Part shown: in pieces, positions 39,766 through 49,080 of the stretch | How the letters are laid out: every line of letters begins with the position of its first letter | Numbering within the stretch: the stretch's first letter is position 1 | NCBI RefSeq assembly: GCF_041103235.1 | Contig: NZ_JBGCUN010000001.1 | Location: 1,736,001-1,800,000 of the forward strand | DNA from: Yoonia sp. R2331 | Lineage (GTDB): Bacteria; Pseudomonadota; Alphaproteobacteria; Rhodobacterales; Rhodobacteraceae | Length of the DNA: 64,000 nt | Direction of reading: 5' to 3' | Notes under the pieces: generated by a model | Told to the model about the DNA's origin: nothing | Database searches by the model: none | Seen by the model: only the letters and a program-made list of their open reading frames with translations | Position numbers and translations under genes: made by a program

Positions 39766-40884
39766 ATGACCGGGTTCTATCACCCCGACGCCGTCGATCT
39801 GGCCGACCTCGCCGCGATCTGCGCCCGCACCGCCACGCTTGACGCCTTGCCCTTCGCGGCAGAGGTGCGCCACAACGTACCAATCTACGATGTGGCCAAC
39901 CTTGACCTGACCGATCCAGCGCTTTTGTCGGCTTGGGGCAACGTGCTCTTGACGGGACCGGGGGCCATTGTCCTGCGCGGCGCTTATGCCGATACCAGCG
40001 CCATCGACGCGGCCACCACGATCTACTCTGACATCATCGCGGCCGAAAAGGCCGCCGGCGGGTCAGAGGCTGACCACTTTGCCGCCGGCACCAATGACCG
40101 GGTCTGGAATGCGGCGCAAAAGCTGTGCCTTGCCGACCCTGCGGTCTTTGCCGCTTACTTTGGCAACCCGGCGATTGCTGCGGCCTGCACCGCATGGCTT
40201 GGCCCACACTATCAGATGACCGCACAGGTCAATTTGGTCTATCCCGGCGGGGCCGCACAATCGGCGCACCGCGACTATCACCTTGGTTTTCAAACGGCTC
40301 AGGATTGCGCCCGCTACCCTGCCCATGTGCATGATCTGACCGCCGCTCTGACGCTGCAAGGGGCCATCGCCCATTGCGACATGCCGGTCGAAAGCGGCCC
40401 AACACAGCTTTTGCCGTTTTCACAAACCTATGGCCCTGGCTACACCGCCTTCCGCCGCGCCGACGTCCGCGCTTTCTTTGAAGACAACGCCATCCAACTC
40501 CCCCTCGCCAAGGGCGATGCGCTGTTTTTCAACCCGGCCCTGCTGCATGCCGCCGGGGCAAACACCACCGCTAACATCAATCGCATGGCGAACCTCTTGC
40601 AGGTCTCTTCGGCATTTGGTCGCGTGATGGAGGCGCTGGATCGCGCTGCCATGTGCCGCGCCCTTTATCCGGTGCTTCTGGATCAACCCGGTGATCATTC
40701 TGCGGCCATTGCCGCCTGCGCGGAAGGCTACAGCTTTCCCACCAACCTTGACCGCGACCCGCCCATCGGCGGGCTGGCCCCCGAAACCCAGGCCGTTTTG
40801 ATGCACCGCGCCCTGTCCGCGCGTATGACACCAGAGGATTTCGCGGCAGCCCTCGCCACACAGGCAGCACGACAGGTGCCATAG
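39766..40884 (+). CDS. Phytanoyl-CoA dioxygenase (PhyH) family protein
   Basis: 372 residues. Fe(II)/2-oxoglutarate oxygenase fold, with the iron His-x-Asp in SAHRDYHLGF, the distal His region in FFNPALLHAAGANTT and the following Arg (NRMANLLQ) for 2-oxoglutarate. It probably hydroxylates a small molecule or lipid; the substrate is unknown. AAAGGA precedes the ATG. It is a single gene, with a terminator-like hairpin at 40889-40930, convergent with coxM. Confidence 0.88.
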   Translation: MTGFYHPDAVDLADLAAICARTATLDALPFAAEVRHNVPIYDVANLDLTDPALLSAWGNVLLTGPGAIVLRGAYADTSAIDAATTIYSDIIAAEKAAGGSEADHFAAGTNDRVWNAAQKLCLADPAVFAAYFGNPAIAAACTAWLGPHYQMTAQVNLVYPGGAAQSAHRDYHLGFQTAQDCARYPAHVHDLTAALTLQGAIAHCDMPVESGPTQLLPFSQTYGPGYTAFRRADVRAFFEDNAIQLPLAKGDALFFNPALLHAAGANTTANINRMANLLQVSSAFGRVMEALDRAAMCRALYPVLLDQPGDHSAAIAACAEGYSFPTNLDRDPPIGGLAPETQAVLMHRALSARMTPEDFAAALATQAARQVP

Positions 40885-40888
40885 AAAA

Positions 40889-40930
40889 GGGGCGGCGCCA
40901 CATGGCCCGCCCCCCGCTTGTTTCTTTTTG
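40889..40930 (+). terminator. Terminator-like hairpin after the PhyH gene
   Basis: GGGGCGG and CCGCCCC pair around an 11-base loop, followed by a T-rich stretch (TTGTTTCTTTTT) on the plus strand. Confidence 0.55.
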
Positions 40931-40939
40931 GACCTCGCA

Positions 40940-41725
40940 TCAGCCCGCCGCTGTCACCGCCCGCCCCGTCATCACCTTGACCAGATGCGCGCGGTACTCT
41001 GGTGTGCCATGCAAATCGCCGATCATGCCATCCGCAGGCACGCTTAACCCCGCCAGCGCGCTGGCACTGAAATCCGCACTCAATGCCGCCTCTGCCTCGG
41101 TCCAACGGAACACGCCGCCCTCTGACGCACCGGTCACGGCCACGCGCACGCCATCTGCAAACTGCGCCACAAAGGCCCCCACCAGCGCAAAGCGCGAGGC
41201 GGGCTGCACGAACTTCTGATAGTTCGCCTTCTGCGCCACCGGAAACTTCACCTCGGTGATGATCTCGCCTTCGTCCAATGCGGTGCTGAACATCCCGTCA
41301 AAGAAATCGTCCGCTGCAATCTCGCGCGCATTGGTAACCACCGTGGCCCCGCTGCCCAGCACCGCCGCCGGATAACAGGCCGCCGGATCATTGTTGGCCA
41401 ATGACCCCCCAATCGTGCCGCGATTGCGTACAGCTGGATCGCCAATATGCCCCGCCATCGCCGCTACCGCAGGATATGCCCCGCCGCCGGTCGCGACAGC
41501 GGCATGGGTCGTCGCCCCACCAATGCACAGTCGCCCATCATCATCGGTGCAAATCCCCTGCATCTCGGCAATGCCGGTCAGGCTGACCAGCTTGTCAGGG
41601 CTCGCCAACCTTTGCTTCAGCGTCGGGATAAGCGTCTGCCCACCCCCTAACGCCTGCGCCTCTCCGCCCAGGGCCGCCGCCGCATCGGCAATCGTCGTGG
41701 GCCGTTCTATCTCAAATGCATACAT
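40940..41725 (-). CDS. coxM: Molybdenum hydroxylase FAD-binding medium subunit (CoxM-like)
   Basis: 261 residues from the ATG at 41725. The two FAD motifs of the family are present: LGGGQTLIPTLKQRL near the N-terminus and RNRGTIGGSLANNDPAACYP in the middle. It carries electrons from the Fe-S subunit to an acceptor. It is slightly shorter than the usual ~285 residues. It is last in the coxS-coxL-coxM order on this strand; repeat copy D lies in the 105-bp gap to coxL. Confidence 0.9.
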   Translation of the reverse strand: MYAFEIERPTTIADAAAALGGEAQALGGGQTLIPTLKQRLASPDKLVSLTGIAEMQGICTDDDGRLCIGGATTHAAVATGGGAYPAVAAMAGHIGDPAVRNRGTIGGSLANNDPAACYPAAVLGSGATVVTNAREIAADDFFDGMFSTALDEGEIITEVKFPVAQKANYQKFVQPASRFALVGAFVAQFADGVRVAVTGASEGGVFRWTEAEAALSADFSASALAGLSVPADGMIGDLHGTPEYRAHLVKVMTGRAVTAAG

Positions 41726-41765
41726 CGTCTTGTCCTTTGCTGAGGCCAAAGCGCAGGTCCCCTGC

Positions 41766-41818
41766 TTCTTCTGGCCAAAATAATCCCACGGGGGTCTGGG
41801 GGTGTGAAACCCCCAGCC
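41766..41818 (+). repeat. Intergenic hairpin repeat, copy D
   Basis: Leader TTCTTCTGGCCAAAATAATCC then CACGGGGG and hairpin CTGGGGG-N-CCCCCAG around TGTGAAA. It lacks the GCGCAGG module of copies A-C. It lies between coxM and coxL, antisense to them. Its closest relative is the degenerate copy at 50341-50391 in the same cox region. Confidence 0.7.
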
Positions 41819-41830
41819 CGACCCATCCGC

Positions 41831-44194
41831 CTATTGCATCGCCGCCCAGACGCGCGCGGGCGTCAGTGGCATATCCACGTGATCGACGTCCTTGCCACCC
41901 GATTGCAACGCATCCACCACCGCATTCACAACCGTCGCCGGTGATCCGATGGCCCCGGCCTCGCCGCAGCCCTTCACCCCAAGCGGGTTATGTGCACACG
42001 GCGTGACACAGGAATTGTCGATCTCCACAAACGGCAAATCAGCAGCCCGCGGCATGGTATAGTCCATGTAGGACCCGGTCAGCAGCTGCCCGTCCGCATC
42101 ATAGACCGCCCCTTCCAGCAAGGCCTGTCCAACACCTTGGCCAACGCCACCCTGAATTTGACCCTCGACAATGATCGGGTTCATCACATTGCCGACGTCA
42201 TCCACGGCGATGAAACGCTCAATACTGACCTGCCCGGTCTCGGGGTCCACCTCAACCTCGCAGCCATAAGCGCCTGCGGGATAGGTGAAATTGGCCGGAT
42301 CGTAGAACGCCGTCTCTTCCAGCCCCGGTTCAATATCCTCTATCGGGAACTCATGGGGGATATAGGCCTTCAGCGCCACCTCGCCAAAGCCGACCGACTT
42401 GTCGGTGCCTTTGACGGTGAACGCCCCGTCAGCAAACTCCATATCGCCTTCCGCGGCCTCAAGCATATGCGCCGCGATCTTGCTGGCCTTGGCGATGATC
42501 TTCTCTGTGGCCCGCACCATGGCAGAACCACATACCGCCAGCGATCTTGACCCATAGGTCCCCATCCCGAACGGGATCTTGCTGGTGTCACCGTGCACGA
42601 TGTCAATGGTCGCCGGATCAATCCCCAGCATCTCGCCCACGATCTGCGGGAACACGGTTTCATGCCCCTGCCCGTGGCTGTGGGCACCCACCATGACCGA
42701 CAAGTTGCCCGTGGCATTCACCCGCACTGTGGCCGCATCATAAAGCCCTACCCGGGACCCCAAGACACCCACAAGGTTCGATGGTGCGATGCCGCAAGCC
42801 TCGACATAGGTGTTGATCCCAAGCCCGCGCCACTTGCCCTTGGCCTCGCTTGCAGCGCGCCTCTGGGCAAATCCGTCGCGGTCGAGCTTTTCTTCCAGCT
42901 TGTCCATCAGCGCGTGATAATTGCCGCTGTCGTACTCAAGCCCCGCCGCCCCTGCATAGGGAAACTGCTCTGGCTTGATAAAGTTTTTGCGGCGGATCTC
43001 CATCGGATCAATCCCCAACTCGCGCGCCGTCTTGTCGATGACACGTTCGATGGAATAGGTCGCCTCTGGCCGCCCGGCCCCGCGATAGGCATCAACGGGG
43101 GCGGTGTTGGTGAACACCGCTTTGACGTTGGCATAGATCACCGGCACCGTGTAATTGCCCGCCATCAACGTGCCATGCAGGAACGTTGGCGTCGCGGTCG
43201 AGAAATTCGACAGATAGGCCCCGACATTCGCCATCGTCTCGGTGCGGAAGGCAAGGAATGTGCCGTCTTTCTCGCAGGCCAGCTCAATCTTAGTGACATG
43301 ATCCCGCCCATGCGCATCGGTCAGAAAACTCTCTGTCCGATCCGCTGTCCAGCGCACCGGGCGGCCGACCTTCTTGGCCGCCGCCAACACCAATGCCTCT
43401 TCACCGTAATGATAGATCTTCGAACCGAAACCGCCGCCCACATCCGGGGCAACGACCGTCAACTTGTTCTCGGGAATGCCCAGCACAAAGGCGCTGATTA
43501 ACAGCCGTGTCAGGTGCGGGTTCTGGCTTGTGGTGTGCAGGGTGTAACTGTCCCCCGCCGCGTCATATTCGGCCATCGAGGACCGCGGCTCCATCGCGTT
43601 CGGCACCAGCCGGTTGTTCACCAACTCCAGCGTCGTGACGTGCGGGGCGTTCTTGATCGCCTCATCAGCGGCTGCGCGGTTGTCCTCGATCCAGCCCCAG
43701 TCAAAGCACTGATTGGTTGCGATCTCGTCATGCACGAAATTGTCACCGGCAAGTGCTGCGGCCATGTCGATCACGGCGGGTAATTCTTCGATGTCGGCCT
43801 CAATCGCCTCGACCGCGTCGCGCGCCTGCTGGGCCGTCTCTGCGATGACAGCGGCATAGGCGTCGCCAACATGGCGGACTTTGCCGTGGGCCAGAACCGG
43901 ACGCTTGGGCTCTTTCATCGGCTCCCCGTCGCGGCTGTTGATCAGCCAGCCAGCGGGGTTGCCACCAACCTCGACAAAGTCGTCGCCGGTGAAAATGGCC
44001 AGCACACCGGGCATGGCGGCAGCCGCCGCAGTATCAATCGACTTGATCACCCCATTGGCGACCTGGCTGCGGGCAAAAATCGCCGTTGCCTCACCGAATT
44101 TTTGAATGTCGTCGGTATAAGTTCCCTTTCCGGTCAAAAACCGGACGTCTTCGCGGCGCGTCGTTGCGGCACCAATTCCACCATCTTTAGGCAT
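41831..44194 (-). CDS. coxL: Molybdenum hydroxylase large subunit (form II CoxL-like)
   Basis: 787 residues. Xanthine oxidase/aerobic CO dehydrogenase fold: N-terminal hammerhead domain ([17 protein letters not shown]), then Mo-cofactor binding with [14 protein letters not shown]. The active-site loop reads AYRGAGR, the form II signature, not the AYxCSFR with catalytic Cys of true (form I) CO dehydrogenases. The later [17 protein letters not shown] and the Glu region [12 protein letters not shown] are intact. It probably oxidises an N-heterocycle or aldehyde rather than CO. coxS is 64 bp upstream. Confidence 0.93.
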   Translation of the reverse strand: MPKDGGIGAATTRREDVRFLTGKGTYTDDIQKFGEATAIFARSQVANGVIKSIDTAAAAAMPGVLAIFTGDDFVEVGGNPAGWLINSRDGEPMKEPKRPVLAHGKVRHVGDAYAAVIAETAQQARDAVEAIEADIEELPAVIDMAAALAGDNFVHDEIATNQCFDWGWIEDNRAAADEAIKNAPHVTTLELVNNRLVPNAMEPRSSMAEYDAAGDSYTLHTTSQNPHLTRLLISAFVLGIPENKLTVVAPDVGGGFGSKIYHYGEEALVLAAAKKVGRPVRWTADRTESFLTDAHGRDHVTKIELACEKDGTFLAFRTETMANVGAYLSNFSTATPTFLHGTLMAGNYTVPVIYANVKAVFTNTAPVDAYRGAGRPEATYSIERVIDKTARELGIDPMEIRRKNFIKPEQFPYAGAAGLEYDSGNYHALMDKLEEKLDRDGFAQRRAASEAKGKWRGLGINTYVEACGIAPSNLVGVLGSRVGLYDAATVRVNATGNLSVMVGAHSHGQGHETVFPQIVGEMLGIDPATIDIVHGDTSKIPFGMGTYGSRSLAVCGSAMVRATEKIIAKASKIAAHMLEAAEGDMEFADGAFTVKGTDKSVGFGEVALKAYIPHEFPIEDIEPGLEETAFYDPANFTYPAGAYGCEVEVDPETGQVSIERFIAVDDVGNVMNPIIVEGQIQGGVGQGVGQALLEGAVYDADGQLLTGSYMDYTMPRAADLPFVEIDNSCVTPCAHNPLGVKGCGEAGAIGSPATVVNAVVDALQSGGKDVDHVDMPLTPARVWAAMQ

Positions 44195-44258
44195 ATGTAT
44201 TCCTCCCTCGCGGGACCGCGATTATTCGTCGAATAATCGATCCCGGCATCAAACGTCC

Positions 44259-44744
44259 TTATTCAGCAGCAATCGCAGAGACATCCTGACCACTTGCGGC
44301 CATGATCGCCTTGACGATGTTGTGATACCCCGTGCAGCGGCAGATATTGCCTTCCAGGTAATCGCGCACCTCTTGCTCGGTTGGCTTTGGATTGTCCTTC
44401 AGCAAGGCCGCCGCCGACATCACCATGCCCGGCGTGCAAAATCCGCACTGCAACCCGTGGTGATCCTGAAACGCCTGTTGGATCACGTTCAGCGACCCGT
44501 CCGCATTGGCCTGCCCCTCGATGGTGGCAACTTCTGCCCCGTCCGCTTCTGCGGCAAACATCGTGCAGGCTTTGACCGCCAGACCGTTCACATGCACCAC
44601 GCAGGCCCCACACTGGCTGGTATCACAGCCCACATGCGTGCCTGTCAGGCGCAAATCACTCCGCAGAAAATCGACCAGCAACGTGCGGCCTTCCACTTCT
44701 CCGGTCACGGCTTTGCCGTTCACGGTCATACTGACGTGCGTCAT
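44259..44744 (-). CDS. coxS: Molybdenum hydroxylase 2Fe-2S small subunit (CoxS-like)
   Basis: 161 residues from the ATG at 44744, preceded by GGGAGGA. Two [2Fe-2S] sites: plant-type [16 protein letters not shown] with a later Cys, and the alpha-helical CGFCTPGM plus CRCTGYHNI. It passes electrons from the Mo centre to FAD. First gene of coxSLM on the minus strand and divergent from arsR. Confidence 0.96.
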   Translation of the reverse strand: MTHVSMTVNGKAVTGEVEGRTLLVDFLRSDLRLTGTHVGCDTSQCGACVVHVNGLAVKACTMFAAEADGAEVATIEGQANADGSLNVIQQAFQDHHGLQCGFCTPGMVMSAAALLKDNPKPTEQEVRDYLEGNICRCTGYHNIVKAIMAASGQDVSAIAAE

Positions 44745-44845
44745 TCTATCCTCCCAGATGTCTGTTTGGATTGGAGTTAACCACGCCCTTTCGGACTTGA
44801 GAACCTCCCTTCTCCGCCGCAGCGCAACATCATTCACCCAAAGGG

Positions 44846-44874
44846 TTGACTGATGGGTTAAACTGGTATTAATT
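44846..44874 (+). promoter_or_regulatory. Predicted arsR promoter, leaderless
   Basis: TTGACT, 17 bp, TTAATT. The -10 box ends 7 bp before the ATG at 44882, and no ribosome-binding site precedes the start, so transcription should begin at about the start codon. Confidence 0.5.
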
Positions 44875-44881
44875 CCACCAC

Positions 44882-45229
44882 ATGGTTGAACGATCCACAG
44901 ATCCCCAATTGTCCGAGGTGCTCAAGGCCGCCTCTGATCCGACCCGCCGGGCGATCCTGACCTTGCTCGCGCAGGAAGGCCCGCTGCGGGTCGGTGAAAT
45001 CCATGCGCGGTTCGAGATCTCGCTCAACGCCGTCTCCAAACACATCAAGGTGCTCGAAAGCGCGGGCCTTGTCGCCCGCCGCACCGAATGGCGCGAACAC
45101 CTGATCGAGGTGCAGATGGGCCCGCTGCGGGTCATCGACGACTGGTTCGCCAGTCTGCGCTCGATCTGGGATCTGCGCCTCGAAGCCCTCGACAAACTCA
45201 TCACCCAAGGAGCTGCCAAAGATGACTGA
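44882..45229 (+). CDS. ArsR family transcriptional regulator
   Basis: 115 residues. Winged helix ([39 protein letters not shown]) typical of ArsR repressors that sit with SRPBCC genes; no metal-binding Cys pair. It probably represses its own operon with the two SRPBCC genes. The next gene overlaps its end by 8 bp. Confidence 0.92.
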   Translation: MVERSTDPQLSEVLKAASDPTRRAILTLLAQEGPLRVGEIHARFEISLNAVSKHIKVLESAGLVARRTEWREHLIEVQMGPLRVIDDWFASLRSIWDLRLEALDKLITQGAAKDD

Positions 45230-45647
45230 CCTTTCTCTAACCTGCACCCGCCACATCCAGGCCCCGCCGCAAGTGGTGTTCGACGCCTGGCTCGACCCCA
45301 CCATGATGGCGCAGTTCATGTCGCCTCGCCCCGACATGCACGTCCGCGAGGCGACATCCGACGCCAAGGTTGGCGGTCGCTTCTTTGTGATGATGGTTGC
45401 CGACCGCGACCTGCCTCATGCCGGTGAATACATTGAAATCACACCGCATTCCCGCCTGATCTTCACGTGGGAGGCACCGTGGTCCGCCCCCGGCACCCAG
45501 GTGACGATCGACTTTTCACCCACCACGGAGGGCACCGATGTGACCCTCACCCAGATCCGCTTTGCGGATGAAGCCGCCCGCGACAGCCACGCAGAGGGCT
45601 GGACCGGCATCCTTTCCAAACTCGCTGCCCTGACAGAAGGAACCTGA
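45222..45647 (+). CDS. SRPBCC/AHSA1 family protein (first of tandem pair)
   Basis: 141 residues. Bet v1-like/AHSA1 fold: TRHIQAPPQVVFDAWLDP at the N-terminus, then the GEYIEITPHSRLIFTWE strand, and the C-terminal helix EGWTGILSKLAAL. It binds a hydrophobic ligand in a central cavity; the ligand is unknown. It is a clear paralogue of the next gene. Confidence 0.9.
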   Translation: MTDLSLTCTRHIQAPPQVVFDAWLDPTMMAQFMSPRPDMHVREATSDAKVGGRFFVMMVADRDLPHAGEYIEITPHSRLIFTWEAPWSAPGTQVTIDFSPTTEGTDVTLTQIRFADEAARDSHAEGWTGILSKLAALTEGT

Positions 45648-45650
45648 CCC

Positions 45651-46082
45651 ATGTCTGATCTCACCCTCACAACATCGCGCACCATCGCCGCCCCGCAGGC
45701 GGCCGTCTTTGACGCATGGCTCAACCCCGAGATGCTGCGCCAGTTCATGCGCCCCGGCCCCGGCATGACCACGCCGTCCGCCACCAACGACCCCAAGCAA
45801 GGCGGCCGCTTTGATCTGGTCATGCGCGCGGGCGACGACGACATCCCGCACGCCGGCACCTACCTTGAAATCGACCCGCACAACCGGATCGTCTTTACCT
45901 GGGAAAGCCCGTTTTCCGCCGATGACAGCACCGTCACGCTCGACTTTGCCCCCGACGGCGACGGCACGGCCGTCACCCTGACCCACGTGCGCTTCGTGTC
46001 CGAGGAAAGCCGCGACAACCACATGGGCGGCTGGACCGCGATCCTTGAAGCACTGGGCGAAACCCTGATGGAGGCCGCATGA
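45651..46082 (+). CDS. SRPBCC/AHSA1 family protein (second of tandem pair)
   Basis: 143 residues, alignable end to end with the preceding gene (SRTIAAPQAAVFDAWLNPEM, GTYLEIDPHNRIVFTWES, GGWTAILEALGETL), so a tandem duplication. Role as for its neighbour. Its stop overlaps the DUF1761 start by 4 bp. Confidence 0.9.
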   Translation: MSDLTLTTSRTIAAPQAAVFDAWLNPEMLRQFMRPGPGMTTPSATNDPKQGGRFDLVMRAGDDDIPHAGTYLEIDPHNRIVFTWESPFSADDSTVTLDFAPDGDGTAVTLTHVRFVSEESRDNHMGGWTAILEALGETLMEAA

Positions 46083-46462
46083 CCATCGACGTCACCCCCC
46101 TGAACTGGCCCGCCGTGATCGCGGGCACGATTGCCGCCTTCATCCTCGGAATGCTCTGGTTCTCGCCGAAGCTTTTTGGCAAGGCCTGGTCCACGGGCAG
46201 CCACAACATCCAGCCGCCCGACAGCCCGCCGGTGCTGGCGATGGTGGTGCAGCTTCTGGGCACCTTCGCGCTGGCGCTGGTGGTCGGCCTGACCGAGACT
46301 TATCAGGCCATCGGGGCCGCCCTTGCGGCCATCACCGCCACAGCCCTCTTGATTGCGGGCATGGATCTGTTCAGTCAGAAAACAGTCAAGGCGACGCTGG
46401 TTGATGCCACCTATATCATCGCCGCTGGCGTGTTGATGATCCTGGCCCAAGGCGTCCTTTAG
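46079..46462 (+). CDS. DUF1761 membrane protein
   Basis: 127 residues with four hydrophobic helices. The N-terminal NWPAVIAGTIAAFILGMLWF followed by SPKLFGKAW is the DUF1761 signature. Function unknown. Translationally coupled to the second SRPBCC gene; it ends 4 bp inside the convergent molybdopterin-binding gene. Confidence 0.85.
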   Translation: MTIDVTPLNWPAVIAGTIAAFILGMLWFSPKLFGKAWSTGSHNIQPPDSPPVLAMVVQLLGTFALALVVGLTETYQAIGAALAAITATALLIAGMDLFSQKTVKATLVDATYIIAAGVLMILAQGVL

Positions 46463-47484
46463 TCATCGCTCCGGCGCGGCCTGCCCCGCGCCGGGGTCTC
46501 TTTCAGCAAACCACCCACACCCATCGCGGCAATTTCGGCGGGGCCAACCGGCACCCCGCAAAGCACCCGTTCCAGCACCCAATCTGCCCCGTTGAGCGCG
46601 GGCGACCGCGCACAGCCCGGCAAGCCAATCACGGGCCGCCCGCCAAGTTCTCCAACGAACAGCAAATTGCCGGGATCAACCGGCATTCCGAAATAATGCA
46701 CCACACCCCCCGCCTTGCGCACCGCCTCTGGTGCGGTATCGGCGATGTCGGACGTGGCAGAACCTGTAAGGATGCAGATCACCTCACCCTCGGCCTGCGC
46801 CAAGGCCGCCGCCAGCGGTGCCTCATGGTGCGGCACCACCACGCGCGGCCCCGTCAGCCAGACACCCAACCGCTCCAGCCGCATCTTCAGCGCCCGCCGC
46901 CCCTTGTCGCCGGGTGTGGTCTCACTGACCCGCGTCTCGATCAGGCTGGCGGCTATATGCACCGGCGTCTGCACTGCAATCGCCCCCACCGCCAAGGCCT
47001 CGGCCCGCGCGACATCCGCCCCCGCCACCCCGTAGGAGATAACCTTGATCGTCGCCACCAGATCGCCTGCCGCCACCCGGCGCAGCGGCGGCAATGTGGC
47101 GATGGTGATCATCGGGCTAACCGCGTTAAACGCCGCTATCGCATCCGCTGTGATCCGCACCACGCCCGCCGCCTCGGCGATCAGGTTGACCCGCCCTGCT
47201 TTGGCCTGCGTCAACCGCAAATGCGCCGCGTCAGGTGCTGGTACAATCGCCTGCGCCAGGCGCGTGGCCGCCGCATCCTCGGCCAGATCACCGGGATCAA
47301 GCCGGGCGACGGTCACACGCTCATGCCCCTCTGCGGCCAAATCCGCCACATGCGCAGCCGTCAACACCGTCCCCTTTGGAATCAGATAATCCAACTGCAT
47401 TTCATAAGGCCGGTCGGTGGCCCGCATGGCATGGGCCAAAATGGCCCCTTCGGCCTCTGCTACCGGAACCGGACCAAACTTCAT
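46459..47484 (-). CDS. Molybdopterin-binding protein (MoeA/MogA-domain)
   Basis: 341 residues. The N-terminal part resembles the MoeA entry region (AILAHAMRATDRPYEMQLDY, with DLAAEGHERVTVARL). The C-terminal part is a MogA-like molybdopterin fold (ICILTGSATSDIADTAPEAV; VIGLPGCARSPALNGADWVL). Such proteins sit with coxDEF/xdhC and are thought to prepare or insert the Mo cofactor. Coupled to xdhC by a 4-bp ATGA overlap. Confidence 0.85.
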   Translation of the reverse strand: MKFGPVPVAEAEGAILAHAMRATDRPYEMQLDYLIPKGTVLTAAHVADLAAEGHERVTVARLDPGDLAEDAAATRLAQAIVPAPDAAHLRLTQAKAGRVNLIAEAAGVVRITADAIAAFNAVSPMITIATLPPLRRVAAGDLVATIKVISYGVAGADVARAEALAVGAIAVQTPVHIAASLIETRVSETTPGDKGRRALKMRLERLGVWLTGPRVVVPHHEAPLAAALAQAEGEVICILTGSATSDIADTAPEAVRKAGGVVHYFGMPVDPGNLLFVGELGGRPVIGLPGCARSPALNGADWVLERVLCGVPVGPAEIAAMGVGGLLKETPARGRPRRSDD

Positions 47485-48455
47485 GTGGCTTTGCGCAAGG
47501 TCTGGATCACCTCGGCCATCACACTGACCGCAATCTCGGCCGGTTGCCGCCCGCCCAGATCAAGCCCCACCGGCGCGCTGATCCGGCCGATCTGATCCGC
47601 GTTGAACCCCGCCTCTTCCAGCCGCGCCACGCGCTTGGCATGGGTCCGCTTCGACCCCAGACAGCCAAGATAAAACGCATCCGTCGCCAGTGTCGCCTTG
47701 ATCGCCGGATCATCCAGCTTCGGATCATGGGTCAGCGTCACCACAGCGGTCCGAGCATCAGGCGTCAAGGCCGCCATCGCTGCATCCGGCCAATCCTCGA
47801 TGATTGTCTCTCCGGGGAACCGCTCTGCCGACCCAAAGGCCCCGCGCGGGTCAATCAGCACCGGCGCAAAGCCGCAGGCCCGCGCCATGCCCACCAGCGC
47901 CTGCGCGATATGCACCGCCCCCACGATCACCATCCGCAAGGGCGGGTTGCGCACGGCAACAAACGTCCGCCCATCTTCCTCGACACCTGACCGATCCAGA
48001 CGAAACCTTTCAGGATAGGCGTCTGGCCCCACCACCTGCCGCGCGTCGCTTTGCAGATCAACGACATAAGCAGCGGGCCGCTTTTCGGTCCTTGCGTCCC
48101 TCAGCGCGGTCAGATGACCCACTGACATCGCCCCGCCCACCGGTTCCACAAGCACCCTGATCTGCCCGCCACAAGCAAGCCCCACGGCAAAGGCATCATC
48201 ATCGCTGACCCCGTAATCCAGCAGCCGCGCCTCGCCGTCCTCCAGCGCCTCCAGCGCCTCGACCATCACCGCACCCTCAACGCAGCCGCCTGACACCGAT
48301 CCTTCCATCGCGCCATCTGCGTCGATCACCAAAAGCGACCCCGCCGCGCGCGGCGCTGACCCCCAGGTCTCGACCACCGTGGCCACCGCGACGCGGCGGC
48401 CAGCGGCGTGCCAATCATGGGCAAGGGTCAATAGGTCTGCGTCAGGGATGCTCAT
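47481..48455 (-). CDS. XdhC/CoxF family Mo-cofactor maturation protein
   Basis: 324 residues. The N-terminal XdhC_CoxI domain has RAAGSLLVIDADGAMEGSVS followed by GGCVEGAV (the conserved Cys-Val-Glu). The C-terminal Rossmann domain has VIVGAVHIAQALVGMARACG and YLGCLGSKRTHAKRV. The family binds Mo cofactor and helps sulfurate it before insertion into hydroxylases such as CoxL. It overlaps the DUF1203 gene by 14 bp and the molybdopterin-binding gene by 4 bp. Confidence 0.93.
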   Translation of the reverse strand: MSIPDADLLTLAHDWHAAGRRVAVATVVETWGSAPRAAGSLLVIDADGAMEGSVSGGCVEGAVMVEALEALEDGEARLLDYGVSDDDAFAVGLACGGQIRVLVEPVGGAMSVGHLTALRDARTEKRPAAYVVDLQSDARQVVGPDAYPERFRLDRSGVEEDGRTFVAVRNPPLRMVIVGAVHIAQALVGMARACGFAPVLIDPRGAFGSAERFPGETIIEDWPDAAMAALTPDARTAVVTLTHDPKLDDPAIKATLATDAFYLGCLGSKRTHAKRVARLEEAGFNADQIGRISAPVGLDLGGRQPAEIAVSVMAEVIQTLRKAT

Positions 48456-48915
48456 CCGTCATGGTCCGGGTCAGGAAACAATTGTTGCGGGCCGACCGCA
48501 CATCAACGTAAGCCACATCCGCCCGGCTGAGAAGGGTCTGCGCATAGCCCGCGATCTGAGCCACCGGCGTGATCTGTCCGGTGCCATAGATTATCCGGTC
48601 ATCCGCGCTGTAGGCCTTCACCAGATAATCGGGTGAGGTCGTCAGGATCGGCGGCAAACCTGTCGCGTCAAACGGTGTGCAATCATCGGCACACAGAAAA
48701 ATCGGCCCGGTTTCGGCATAGGGCTGCGGCGCTGGAAATGGCCGCGCAGCACAGATCAACATCTCTTGTCCGGCGGGAACATTGCGCAGGCAACTGCGGC
48801 AAGGCTTCCCATCTCCGTCGCTGATCGCGCGTTCGGCTGGTTGACCGTTAGCGTCCGGCCCGCCCTGCCGCAGGCTGTCCACGGTGGCTTGGTCATAGGG
48901 TTGAAATCTTGGCAT
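48442..48915 (-). CDS. DUF1203 domain protein
   Basis: 157 residues from the ATG at 48915, which follows AAAGGAGAG. Cys-rich N-terminal half with PCRSCLRNVPAGQEML and FLCADDCTPFD, then SARNNCFLTR near the end; these are DUF1203 features. Four Cys in pairs suggest a zinc site (inference). Function unknown. The overlap with xdhC implies a part in the cox accessory operon. Confidence 0.8.
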   Translation of the reverse strand: MPRFQPYDQATVDSLRQGGPDANGQPAERAISDGDGKPCRSCLRNVPAGQEMLICAARPFPAPQPYAETGPIFLCADDCTPFDATGLPPILTTSPDYLVKAYSADDRIIYGTGQITPVAQIAGYAQTLLSRADVAYVDVRSARNNCFLTRTMTDEHP

Positions 48916-49016
48916 CTGCTCTCTCCTTTGTGCTGACCCCGTGGTGCCAGCGATGGGCCGATTGCGGCAATCCGGATCATGCGCATCTGTCAGGTGAACG
49001 CCGGTTAGGACTTTGA

Positions 49017-49056
49017 TGCGCATGGCATGTGCATCGGATGTGCATGGGTTCTGTAT
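49017..49056 (+). repeat. Array of four TGTGCAT-like heptamers at 11-bp spacing (array 2)
   Basis: TGCGCAT, TGTGCAT, TGTGCAT and TCTGTAT start at 49017, 49028, 49039 and 49050, exactly 11 bp apart. The array sits between the coxE stop and the DUF1203 gene, 102 bp upstream of the latter. It is related to array 1 at 12842-12881. Confidence 0.65.
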
Positions 49057-49080
49057 GCGCGTTTGGCGCCGCGCGGCGCG

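Noticed and set aside
42593-43501. 302-aa ORF antisense to coxL
   Set aside because: Shadow of the large-subunit gene in GC-rich DNA; no motif or start signal.
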